Shown: positions 1-6,213, counted from the stretch's first letter. The stretch: 11,303 bases of DNA from Pseudomonadota bacterium (GCA_023426225.1 JAFABD010000176.1:1-11303), one strand, 5' to 3'. Notes: generated from the sequence alone by a model not told the origin. Numbers and translations: made by a program.

Positions 1-1233
1 GGCGACGCGTGCCGCCACCGCCGCCGATCCTTCGGCGGGCGGCGGCAGCATCAGGTCGGCGGCGCGCACCGCCATCATCTCGACCGCGATGTCGATCCGG
101 TCGATCAGCGGGCCGGACAGTCGCGCCTGATAATCGGCGGCGCAGCGCGGCGCGCGCGCGCAGGCAAGCGCGGGATCGGCCAGATGGCCGCACCGGCACG
201 GGTTCATCGCCGCGATCAGCTGAAACCGCGCGGGATAGGTCACATGCGCATTGGCGCGCGCGACGCTCACCACCCCCGTCTCGATCGGCTGGCGCAGCGA
301 ATCGAGCACCGCGCGCTGGAACTCGGGCAGCTCGTCGAGGAACAGCACGCCCAGATGCGCCAGGCTCACCTCGCCGGGCTTGACGCGCAGCCCGCCGCCG
401 GTCAGCGCCGCCATCGACGCCGAATGGTGCGGGCTGCGGAACGGCCGCGTCCGCGTCAGCCGCCCCCCGGCGAGCGTGCCCGCGACCGAGGCGACCATCG
501 ACACCTCGAGCGCCTCGGCGGCGTCGAGCGGCGGCAGGATGCCCGGCACGCAGGCGGCGAGCAGCGACTTGCCCGCTCCCGGCGGCCCGATCATCATCAG
601 GTTGTGCCCGCCCGCCGCGGCGATCTCGATCGCGCGCTTCGCGGTCTCCTGCCCCTTCACCTCGGCAAGGTCGGGGCCGTGCGCGGTCTCGACCACCTCG
701 CCGCGCGCGGGCGCGGGCAGCAGCTGCGTTCCCTTCAGGTGGTTGAGCAGCCCGATCAGGTCGGGCGCGGCGACGACGCCCACCTGCCCCGCCCATGCCG
801 CCTCGCCGCCCTGCGCCGCCGGACAGATCAGCGTGCGCCCCGATTCGGCGGCGTGGAGCGCGGCGAGCAGCACGCCGGGCGACGGCGCGATCCGCCCGTC
901 GAGCCCCAGTTCGCCCACCGCGACATGCTCCGAAAGCGTCTCGGCATCGACGACGCCCATCGCCGCGAGCAGCGCCAGCGCGATCGGCAGGTCGAAATGC
1001 GATCCCTCCTTGGGCAGGTCGGCGGGCGATAGGTTCAGGATGATGCGCTTGGGCGGCAGCGCCAGCCCGATCGCCGCGATCGCCGCACGCACGCGCTCGC
1101 GGCTTTCGGCCACCGCCTTGTCGGGCAGCCCGACGACGACGAACGCCGGTAGTCCGGCGACGAGGTTGCACTGCACCTCGACCGGCCGCGCTTCGAGCCC
1201 GAGATACGCCACCGTCGCGACGCTCGCGATCAT
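1..1233 (-). CDS. comM: ComM/YifB-type Mg-chelatase-like AAA+ ATPase (3' end cut by window edge)
   Basis: The minus strand encodes 411 residues from an ATG at 1233 with no stop before position 1, so the C-terminus lies outside; the family is usually about 500 residues. Seen: an N-terminal Lon/S5-like domain (about 1-170, with NLSPADLPKEG at 67-77), Walker A GPPGAGKS at 216-223, Walker B LFLDE at 297-301, the FRSPHHSAS stretch at 265-273, and a Cys-rich segment NPCRCGH at 344-350 followed by SGPLIDRID. In naturally competent bacteria ComM is a hexameric helicase that drives branch migration during integration of transformed DNA; in other bacteria its role is less clear. It diverges from the rpmH operon. 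The mRNA just before the ATG reads AGGGCGG, preceded by a run of eight G. Family assignment is firm; a role in competence here is inference. Confidence 0.93.
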   Translation of the reverse strand, partial: MIASVATVAYLGLEARPVEVQCNLVAGLPAFVVVGLPDKAVAESRERVRAAIAAIGLALPPKRIILNLSPADLPKEGSHFDLPIALALLAAMGVVDAETLSEHVAVGELGLDGRIAPSPGVLLAALHAAESGRTLICPAAQGGEAAWAGQVGVVAAPDLIGLLNHLKGTQLLPAPARGEVVETAHGPDLAEVKGQETAKRAIEIAAAGGHNLMMIGPPGAGKSLLAACVPGILPPLDAAEALEVSMVASVAGTLAGGRLTRTRPFRSPHHSASMAALTGGGLRVKPGEVSLAHLGVLFLDELPEFQRAVLDSLRQPIETGVVSVARANAHVTYPARFQLIAAMNPCRCGHLADPALACARAPRCAADYQARLSGPLIDRIDIAVEMMAVRAADLMLPPPAEGSAAVAARVA

Positions 1234-1254
1234 CCGCCCTGCCCCCCCCTTAGC

Positions 1255-1280
1255 CGCCGCGCCCCTTGGCGGGGGCGGCG
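1255..1280. repeat. GC-rich hairpin upstream of comM
   Basis: Inverted repeat. CCCC at 1262-1265 pairs with GGGG at 1271-1274 around the loop TTGGC. After a single bulged G at 1261, 1255-1260 pairs with 1275-1280 (six more GC pairs). It starts 22 bases before the comM start codon and so would lie in the comM mRNA leader. There is no T-run on either side. In DNA this rich in G and C such pairing can arise by chance. Confidence 0.35.
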
Positions 1281-1457
1281 CGCCCGGCGTCCAGACTGCC
1301 CGGCACGGCGGCGCGATCAAGCCGCGATCGGGCGGCGCGGCGCCGCCAACCGACTGAAAACGGGACAGGACGGCACGGGTCGCGCGCGGCGCTTGCCCTT
1401 GCCCGTCCGGGGGCCTAATCGGGGCGTTCGAACGGGGTGCCGCGGGCGACATGCAGA

Positions 1458-1486
1458 TTGACTCGTCCGCCGTGCACCTCTATGGG
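1458..1486 (+). promoter_or_regulatory. Candidate sigma-70 promoter of the rpmH operon
   Basis: TTGACT at 1458-1463 (5 of 6 to TTGACA) and TATGGG at 1481-1486 (only the TAT half fits TATAAT) are separated by 17 bases. Transcription would start near 1493 and give a leader of about 55 bases before rpmH. A weaker alternative is TTGTGG at 1507-1512 with GATATC at 1530-1535. Prediction by eye only. Confidence 0.45.
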
Positions 1487-1498
1487 CACCCGACACGC

Positions 1499-1522
1499 GG
1501 CCGCCCTTGTGGTGGCCCTTTT
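1499..1522 (+). terminator. Terminator-like hairpin in the rpmH leader
   Basis: GGCCGCC (1499-1505) pairs with GGTGGCC (1511-1517) over seven base pairs including one G-U, with loop CTTGT, followed by CTTTT (1518-1522). This is the form of a short intrinsic terminator. It lies between the proposed promoter and the rpmH ribosome binding site, 26 bases before the rpmH ATG. It could stop upstream readthrough, act as an attenuator of the operon, or simply be leader structure. Confidence 0.4.
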
Positions 1523-1541
1523 ACGTTCTGATATCTTGAGG

Positions 1542-2021
1542 ATGAGCGATGAAGCGGACTTTTCAGCCGAGCAACCTGGTGCGTGCGCGCCGGCACGGCT
1601 TCCGCGCGCGGATGGCGACGCCGGGCGGCCGGAATGTGATTCGTGCCCGCCGCGCCCGCGGCCGCAAGAAGCTGTCGGCCTAACCGCCGTCGCTCTCGCG
1701 CGCCTAACCGAGCGCAAGCACTATCTGGCCGCCAATGCGGGCAAGCGGGCACCCATGCCCGGCTTTGTCCTGCTGGTCCGGCCGCGCGATGATGCCGATC
1801 CCACCATGCGGATCGGCATCACCGTATCCAAGAAAGTCGGCAACGCCGTCGTTCGCAACCGGATGAAGCGACGCTTCCGGATGCTGGCGCGCGAGGTGCT
1901 GCCCGATGCCGGCATCGCCGGCGCCGACCATGTGCTGATCGGCCGCAACGGCGGGATCGAGCGACCTTTTGCCGACCTGCGGGCGGAACTGGTCAAGGCG
2001 TTGGCGCGCGTGCGGAAATGA
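1542..2021 (+). CDS. rnpA: Ribonuclease P protein component (start uncertain; frame extends through rpmH)
   Basis: RNase P protein helps the RnpB ribozyme bind and cleave the 5' leader of pre-tRNA. Using the ATG at 1542, the product has 159 residues. Residues 53-159 are the RnpA domain: LTERKHYLAANAGKRAP, then MRIGITVSKKVGNAVVRNR (89-107) with the RNR box NRMKRRFR at 106-113. The family usually has about 110-130 residues. Between the rpmH stop and the conserved core there is no in-frame ATG, GTG or TTG. The choices are ATG 1542, which adds about 50 residues read out of phase from rpmH; ATG 1755 (residue 72), which loses the conserved first helix and strand; or a non-canonical start such as CTG 1725. 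GAGG abuts ATG 1542 with no spacing, so initiation there would have to share the rpmH ribosome binding site. The stop overlaps yidD by ATGA. Gene identity is firm; the start is not. Confidence 0.9.
   Translation: MSDEADFSAEQPGACAPARLPRADGDAGRPECDSCPPRPRPQEAVGLTAVALARLTERKHYLAANAGKRAPMPGFVLLVRPRDDADPTMRIGITVSKKVGNAVVRNRMKRRFRMLAREVLPDAGIAGADHVLIGRNGGIERPFADLRAELVKALARVRK
1549..1683 (+). CDS. rpmH: 50S ribosomal protein L34
   Basis: 44 residues, the usual L34 length. It opens MKRTFQPSNLVRARRHGFR and has the family's GR-R-V--RRA-GRKKLSA pattern (residues 27-44). L34 is a small, very basic protein of the large ribosomal subunit, bound to 23S rRNA. The start at 1549 is set by homology and by a GAGG Shine-Dalgarno at 1538-1541 with ideal 7-base spacing. 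It is the first gene of the rpmH-rnpA-yidD-yidC-engB operon. Third codon positions are strongly G/C in this frame, and more so than in the overlapping rnpA frame, so this frame is the constrained one. The whole gene lies inside the open frame that continues into rnpA. Identification is secure. Confidence 0.98.
   Translation: MKRTFQPSNLVRARRHGFRARMATPGGRNVIRARRARGRKKLSA
1678..1710 (+). repeat. Nine-base direct repeat spanning the rpmH stop
   Basis: GCCTAACCG occurs at 1678-1686, containing the rpmH TAA, and again at 1702-1710. The period is 24 bases, a whole number of codons. The second copy gives a back-up stop in the rpmH frame. It may be the trace of a short tandem duplication at the rpmH/rnpA junction, or chance. 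Confidence 0.5.
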
Positions 2022-2230
2022 TCGCGCGGATGCTGATCCTGATCGCCCGCGCCTGGCAGCTCGGCCCTTCGCTGATCCTGCCGCCCAGCTGCCGCTACAC
2101 CCCTTCCTGTTCGGCCTATGCAATCGAGGCTCTTCGCCGCTATGGAGCGGTCAAGGGCGGATGGCTTGCCGTGCGACGGATCCTGCGTTGCCATCCTTGG
2201 GGTGGCCACGGTCACGATCCCGTCCCTTGA
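2018..2230 (+). CDS. yidD: Membrane protein insertion efficiency factor YidD
   Basis: 70 residues, typical of the family. Seen: a short amphipathic N-terminus (MIARMLILIARAWQLG), then the signature CRYTPSCSAYA at 25-35, YGAVKGGWLAVRRILRCHPW at 42-61, and GHDPVP at the end. The three conserved cysteines are C25, C31 and C58. YidD is a small protein on the inner face of the cytoplasmic membrane that assists YidC/Sec insertion of membrane proteins. The ATG overlaps the rnpA stop (ATGA), suggesting translational coupling, and yidC follows 22 bases downstream. Another ATG at 2030 (residue 5) is possible but less likely. Confidence 0.96.
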   Translation: MIARMLILIARAWQLGPSLILPPSCRYTPSCSAYAIEALRRYGAVKGGWLAVRRILRCHPWGGHGHDPVP

Positions 2231-2252
2231 CGAATCTTCCAGGGATTTTCCG

Positions 2253-4010
2253 GTGAAAGACGATCAAAAGAACTTCGTGATCTTCGCCTTGCTGGCGGCG
2301 CTGCTGATCTTCGGCTGGCCCAGCCTGATGCACTGGATCTTCCCGCAGCAGCAGCAAAGCTCGGTGCGGGTCGAGGGCGGCAAGGTCAAGCCCGCCAACG
2401 TACCCGGCGCGGCGGCGGATTCGCCCAAGGCGCTGCGCGACCGCGCGCAGGTGCTCGCCGAATCGCCGCGCGTGCAGATCGACAGCCCGACGCTCAAGGG
2501 CTCGATCAACCTCAAGGGCGCGCGCATCGACGACCTCGTGCTCGTCAAATATGACGAAACCGTCGCGAAGGGCTCGCCGCCGATCCGCCTGCTCTCGCCC
2601 TTTGGGGCAGAGGGCTCGTATTTCGCACAGTTCGGCTGGCAGGGCGAGGGCGTTCAGGTGCCCGGCCCCGACACGCTGTGGCAGGCCAGCGGCACCGTGC
2701 TCAAGCCCGGGGCGCCCGTCACGCTGTCGACGACGACGCCGTCGGGGCAGACCTTCCGCATCGAGCTGTCGCTCGACGAGCATTACATGTTCAACGTCCG
2801 CCAGACGGTCGCCAATCGCGGCCAGGCGGCGGTCGCCGTCACCCCCTATACGCTGATCTCGCGCGGCGCGCGCTCGGTCGATCCCGACCAGTGGGCGGCG
2901 CATGTCGGCCCGGTGGCGGTCGCCAACGGCGCGGCGTCGTACATCAACTGGGGCGATGTCGAGGCGGCGCCGAAGCAGTTCGGGTCGCAGGGCGGCTGGG
3001 TCGGCTTCACCGACCATTACTGGCTCACCGCCGCGATCCCCGATCCGCGCGCGCCGGTTCAGCTCGCGCAGCGCGGCAACGCCGGCCAGACCTATCAGGC
3101 CGATGTCCAGCTCGCCCAGCCGGTGACGCTCGCGCCCGGCAAGAAGGCGACCTATTCGAGCTATTTCTTCGCCGGGGCGAAGGAAGTGAAGCTGCTCGAG
3201 GCGTATCAGGACAAGCTCGGCATTCCCCAGTTCGACCGTGCGATCGACTGGGGCTGGTTCGGCATGATCGAACAGCCGATCTTCTACTATCTCGACTGGC
3301 TGTTCCGCCTGACCAAGAATTTCGGCGTCGCGATCGTGCTGCTGACGATCACGATCCGCGCGCTGCTCTTCCCGATCGCGCAGAAGCAGTTCGCGTCGAT
3401 GGCGCACATGCGCGCGGTCCAGCCCAAGATGAAGGCGATCCAGGAGCGCTACAAGGACGACAAGCAGCGCCAGCAGCAGGAGATCATGAAGCTCTACAAG
3501 GACGAAAAGGTGAACCCGTTCGCGGGCTGCCTGCCGATCCTGCTTCAGATCCCGATCATGTTCGCGCTGTACAAGGTGCTGCTGCTCACGATCGAAATGC
3601 GCCACCAGCCGTTCGTGCTGTGGATCCACGACCTGTCGGCGCCCGATCCGCTCACCCCGCTCAACCTGTTCGGGCTGCTCAACTTCACGCCGCCGCACTT
3701 CCTGGCGATCGGCGTGGTGCCGATCCTGCTCGGCATCTCGATGTACTTCCAGTTCCGCCTGAACCCCCAGCCGATGGACGAGATGCAGAAGCAGGTCTTC
3801 GCGCTGATGCCGTGGATGATGATGTTCATGATGGCGCCGTTCGCCGTCGGGCTTCAGCTCTACTGGATCACCTCGAACGTGCTGACGATCCTCCAGCAGC
3901 AGTTCCTCTATGCGCGCCACCCGCACATGAAGGAGCCGGTCGCCAAGGCCGCCACCGCGGTGATCGAGAACCCCGCCACCAGCGGCGGCAAGGGCGGACG
4001 CAAGAAGTGA
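2253..4010 (+). CDS. yidC: Membrane protein insertase YidC
   Basis: 585 residues, normal for a Gram-negative YidC. It inserts and folds inner-membrane proteins, alone or with SecYEG. Seen: TM1 at about 8-28 (FVIFALLAALLIFGWPSLMHW), a low-complexity linker, a large periplasmic beta domain to about 330, then the conserved 60KD_IMP core. The core has F357 onward (FGVAIVLLTITIRALLFP) with the groove arginine R369, a charged cytoplasmic hairpin (MRAVQPKMKAIQERYKDDK), NPFAGCLPILLQIPIMFALY, and two more hydrophobic spans near the end. The tail is basic and Lys-rich (GGKGGRKK). I chose GTG 2253 because AGGGA lies at 2241-2245 and the protein then begins with the short charged stretch usual before TM1. 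The frame is open back to 2118 but there overlaps yidD. The stop overlaps engB (GTGA). Confidence 0.97.
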   Translation: MKDDQKNFVIFALLAALLIFGWPSLMHWIFPQQQQSSVRVEGGKVKPANVPGAAADSPKALRDRAQVLAESPRVQIDSPTLKGSINLKGARIDDLVLVKYDETVAKGSPPIRLLSPFGAEGSYFAQFGWQGEGVQVPGPDTLWQASGTVLKPGAPVTLSTTTPSGQTFRIELSLDEHYMFNVRQTVANRGQAAVAVTPYTLISRGARSVDPDQWAAHVGPVAVANGAASYINWGDVEAAPKQFGSQGGWVGFTDHYWLTAAIPDPRAPVQLAQRGNAGQTYQADVQLAQPVTLAPGKKATYSSYFFAGAKEVKLLEAYQDKLGIPQFDRAIDWGWFGMIEQPIFYYLDWLFRLTKNFGVAIVLLTITIRALLFPIAQKQFASMAHMRAVQPKMKAIQERYKDDKQRQQQEIMKLYKDEKVNPFAGCLPILLQIPIMFALYKVLLLTIEMRHQPFVLWIHDLSAPDPLTPLNLFGLLNFTPPHFLAIGVVPILLGISMYFQFRLNPQPMDEMQKQVFALMPWMMMFMMAPFAVGLQLYWITSNVLTILQQQFLYARHPHMKEPVAKAATAVIENPATSGGKGGRKK

Positions 4011-4645
4011 GCGGTTTCGACGAGGCGTTCATCGAGGCCGCGCGAAAGACCTTCGCCGGCCCGGTGACTTTCCTCAAATCGGCGCCCGAGCTGCGCTTCC
4101 TCCCCGATCCGTCGGTACCCGAGGTTGCGTTCGCGGGCCGGTCGAACGTCGGCAAGTCGTCGCTGCTCAACGCGCTCACCGGCCGCACGACGCTCGCGCG
4201 CACCTCGAACACCCCGGGGCGGACGCAGGAGCTCAACTTCTTCGACGTGGGCGATCCGCTCCAGTTCCGGCTGGTCGACATGCCCGGCTACGGCTTTGCC
4301 AAGGCGCCCAAGGATGTCGTCAAGAAGTGGCGCTTCCTCGTCAACGACTTCCTGCGCGGCCGCGCGGTGCTCAAGCGCGCGCTGGTGCTCATCGATTCGC
4401 GCCACGGCATCAAGGATGTCGACCGCGAGATCCTCGACATGCTCGATGCCGCCGCGGTCAGCTACCGGCTGGTGCTGACCAAGGCGGACAAGATCAAGGC
4501 GTCCGATCTCGCCGCGGTGCGCGACCAGACCGCGGTCGAAGCGCGCAAGCGCCCCGCCGCCCACCCCGAAATCCTCGCGACGTCGAGCGAAAAGGGCATG
4601 GGCATCCCCGAACTCCGCGCTGCGGTGATCGAAGCGGTCCGCTAG
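4007..4645 (+). CDS. yihA: Ribosome biogenesis GTP-binding protein YihA/YsxC (EngB)
   Basis: 212 residues, a TrmE-Era-EngA-EngB-Septin family GTPase needed for assembly of the large ribosomal subunit. All GTPase boxes are visible: G1 GRSNVGKS (44-51), G2 TPGRT (69-73), G3 DMPG (91-94, followed by YGFAKAPK as in EngB), G4 TKAD (158-161) and G5 SSEKG (193-197). I chose GTG 4007 because it overlaps the yidC TGA by four bases and gives the expected N-terminus; the frame is open far upstream only because of base composition. It is the last gene of the rpmH operon, which links ribosome and membrane biogenesis. A strong hairpin follows the stop directly. Confidence 0.96.
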   Translation: MSGFDEAFIEAARKTFAGPVTFLKSAPELRFLPDPSVPEVAFAGRSNVGKSSLLNALTGRTTLARTSNTPGRTQELNFFDVGDPLQFRLVDMPGYGFAKAPKDVVKKWRFLVNDFLRGRAVLKRALVLIDSRHGIKDVDREILDMLDAAAVSYRLVLTKADKIKASDLAAVRDQTAVEARKRPAAHPEILATSSEKGMGIPELRAAVIEAVR

Positions 4646-4647
4646 GC

Positions 4648-4675
4648 GGCGGCGGCGGCACTCCCCGCCGCTGCC
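4648..4675 (+). terminator. GC-rich hairpin after engB
   Basis: 4648-4658 pairs with 4665-4675 over 11 base pairs (one G-U), with a 6-base loop CACTCC. It begins two bases after the engB stop. No T-run follows, so it is not a textbook intrinsic terminator, but it could end or protect the operon transcript. The rest of the gap to 4833 is GC-rich with nothing I recognise. Confidence 0.4.
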
Positions 4676-4833
4676 CCGCCCCGCCCTCGCGCCGCAGCCT
4701 CGCCCGCCGGACGAACCGGGCTGGCGAACGGCGCCGGTTTGGGCGATCCTCGCGGCACCGCCCGCGCGGTCGGGGCGTTTCCCCTTTAGCGCCCCCGCCT
4801 CCCGCGCCGGCACCACAAGGGAGAACCACGCCG

Positions 4834-5178
4834 ATGCCCGCGTCCAGCGCGACCGAACGCCTCTTCGCCTACGGCACGCTCCAGCTCGAATCGGTTCAGC
4901 GCAGCCAGTTCGGCCGCACGCTCGACGGCGTCGACGATGTCCTTACCGGCTATCGGATCGTCGACGTGCCGATCCGCGACCCGCGCGTGCTCGCCGCCAG
5001 CGGGATGGCGACGCATCGCGGGCTCGTCCCCGGCGACGGCCCGCCGATCGCGGGCAAGGTGTTCGCGCTCACCCCCGCCGAGCTCGCCGCCGCCGACGTC
5101 TATGAAAGCGAAAACTACCGCCGCGTCCGCGCCCCGCTCGCCTCGGGCACGCACGCCTGGGTCTATGTCCGCGCCTGA
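4834..5178 (+). CDS. Gamma-glutamylcyclotransferase (AIG2-like) family protein
   Basis: 114 residues, the usual size for the small GGCT/AIG2-like fold. Seen: the binding loop FAYGTLQ (11-17), a GKVF strand (74-77), and the catalytic-type acid E91 in YESENYRR (90-97). Enzymes of this fold cleave gamma-glutamyl amines or gamma-glutamyl amino acids to release 5-oxoproline; the true substrate cannot be read from the sequence. The start at 4834 is supported by AAGGGAG at 4818-4824. It stands 188 bases after engB and 108 before a GST gene on the same strand, so a shared role in glutathione or gamma-glutamyl metabolism is possible but inferred. Confidence 0.85.
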   Translation: MPASSATERLFAYGTLQLESVQRSQFGRTLDGVDDVLTGYRIVDVPIRDPRVLAASGMATHRGLVPGDGPPIAGKVFALTPAELAAADVYESENYRRVRAPLASGTHAWVYVRA

Positions 5179-5186
5179 CGCGGCAC

Positions 5187-5213
5187 GGCAATGCGTTACG
5201 GCAGTGCGTTGCC
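5187..5213 (+). terminator. Hairpin after the gamma-glutamylcyclotransferase gene
   Basis: GGCAATGCG (5187-5195) pairs with TGCGTTGCC (5205-5213) over nine base pairs including two G-U, with a 9-base loop. It lies 8 bases after the stop codon. There is no T-run. It could be a weak terminator or a spacer structure ahead of the GST gene. Confidence 0.35.
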
Positions 5214-5286
5214 CCGGCCCGCCTCGCCCCGGCGTTCCGTCGCGCCTCGGGTTGCTGCCCCGCTCCGCCCCGGCTATCCCGATGGC

Positions 5287-5949
5287 ATGAAGCTCATCAT
5301 CGGCAACAAGGCCTATTCGTCCTGGTCGCTGCGCGGCTGGCTGGCGTGCAAATTGTCGGGGCTCGCCTTCGACGAAGTCGTCGTGCCGCTCTACGACGGC
5401 GATTGGGACAAGCGGCGCGAGGGGGACGAGTTCGCCCCCTCGTCGGGCAAGGTGCCGATCCTGTGGGACGGCGACATCGTCGTCTGGGACAGTCTGGCGA
5501 TCGTCGAATATCTCAACGACAAGACCGGCAACCGGCTGTTCTGGCCCGAAGCGCCCGCTGCGCGCGCGATGGCGCGGTCGATGGCGGCCGAAATGCACTC
5601 GAGCTTCGCGGCGCTGCGCCGCAAATGCGGGATGAACATCCGCCGCGTCCACCCCCCCGCGCCGCTCGACGACGATGTCGCCGCCGACCTGACGCGCATC
5701 GTCGAGCTATGGGCTCAGGCGCGTGCCCGGTTCGGCGGCGAGGAGCCGTTCCTGTTCGGCGCGTTCGGTGCGGCCGACATCATGTTCGCGCCGGTGGTGA
5801 CGCGGATCGTCACCTATTCGCTTCCCGTGCCGCGCTTCGCCCAGGCCTATATGCTCGCGGTGCTCCAGCACCCGTTCATGCAGGACTGGATCGCGGGCGC
5901 GCAGGAAGAGGAATGGGTGATCGAGAAGTACGAGTTGCCCGTCACCTGA
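5287..5949 (+). CDS. Glutathione S-transferase family protein
   Basis: 220 residues, a normal cytosolic GST length. Seen: a thioredoxin-like N-terminal domain (about 1-80) with MKLIIGNKAYSSWSLRG, where the Ser cluster S11, S12 and S14 sits in the usual catalytic position, as in zeta- and theta-like classes. The glutathione-binding VPIL with cis-Pro57 and the DSLAIVEYL helix (68-76) follow. The C-terminal helical domain has the N-capping FLFGAFGAADIMFAP (156-169). GSTs conjugate or reduce substrates with glutathione; class and substrate cannot be fixed. ATG 5287 gives the family N-terminus; no good Shine-Dalgarno precedes it, and the frame is open 96 bases further up without homology. It lies downstream of the GGCT-like gene on the same strand. 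Confidence 0.88.
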   Translation: MKLIIGNKAYSSWSLRGWLACKLSGLAFDEVVVPLYDGDWDKRREGDEFAPSSGKVPILWDGDIVVWDSLAIVEYLNDKTGNRLFWPEAPAARAMARSMAAEMHSSFAALRRKCGMNIRRVHPPAPLDDDVAADLTRIVELWAQARARFGGEEPFLFGAFGAADIMFAPVVTRIVTYSLPVPRFAQAYMLAVLQHPFMQDWIAGAQEEEWVIEKYELPVT

Positions 5950-5998
5950 CCCGCGCCCCTTCGGTCCGGGCGCGCCGCCCCCTTGCGCCCGCGCACAT

Positions 5999-6013
5999 GT
6001 TCACTACATGTTC
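5999..6013. promoter_or_regulatory. Candidate SOS (LexA) box
   Basis: GTTC ACTACAT GTTC fits the alphaproteobacterial LexA consensus GTTC-N7-GTTC exactly. It is part of a larger direct repeat, ACATGTTC at 5995-6002 and 6006-6013. It lies 50 bases after the GST stop. No recognisable gene starts close by on either strand, so its target is unclear and it may be a chance match. Confidence 0.35.
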
Positions 6014-6172
6014 CGATCGACTGCCGCTCTTTGACCTGGTTCGCGCGGGGCCGTGCCGCCTTGCCGAACGCCCGGATTCGCCTCGCTGCGCGCGCCGTCC
6101 CGCATGGCCGCCGCCCGCCGCCATCGCCTGCCGCCATCGCCCGCCCGCAACCCGCTTCCCGATCGTGAGCGA

Positions 6173-6195
6173 GCCTAAACTTCCTAAACTTAGGC
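6173..6195. repeat. Tandem nine-base repeat inside an inverted repeat
   Basis: CCTAAACTT occurs twice in perfect tandem (6174-6182 and 6183-6191). The outer edges also form an inverted repeat, GCCTAA (6173-6178) with TTAGGC (6190-6195), around an 11-base loop, extendable by AGC/GCT with a 2-base bulge. On the minus strand it lies 18 bases past the cupin stop, so it may act as that gene's terminator. It stands out as AT-rich in its surroundings. Confidence 0.45.
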
Positions 6196-6213
6196 GCTGC
6201 TGCCCGCTATGGT

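Larger units (their letters stand above)
1234..1548. other. Divergent intergenic region between comM and rpmH
   Basis: This stretch of just over 300 bases holds no gene I can support. It contains a run of eight C at 1242-1249 (G on the comM mRNA), a GC-rich hairpin at 1255-1280, a plausible rpmH promoter at 1458-1486 and a terminator-like hairpin at 1499-1522. An open frame in phase with rnpA runs through its right end from a GTG at 1437, but nothing in it resembles a known protein, and it crosses the proposed promoter. Confidence 0.7.

Noticed and set aside
184..1357. Plus-strand frames opposite comM
   Set aside because: The minus strand encodes all ComM motifs in order; the plus-strand readings are low-complexity.
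1437..1541. Extension of rnpA to GTG 1437 or ATG 1482
   Set aside because: These starts lie upstream of or within the proposed promoter and before the leader hairpin, and the added residues show no homology.
2118..2252. Upstream extension of yidC
   Set aside because: It overlaps yidD, lacks homology and would put 45 extra residues before TM1; GTG 2253 has a ribosome binding site.
2151..3926. Long open frame on the minus strand opposite yidC
   Set aside because: Arg/Asp/His-rich sequence with no family resemblance; an expected mirror of codon bias in a high-GC gene.
2678..4006. Open frame in phase with engB running back through most of yidC
   Set aside because: The protein has recognisable sequence only from 4007; the rest is an out-of-phase reading of yidC, so no fusion is claimed.
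6104..6178. Possible 24-codon small ORF downstream of the SOS-like site
   Set aside because: No ribosome binding site and an Arg/Pro/Ala composition typical of random GC-rich frames.
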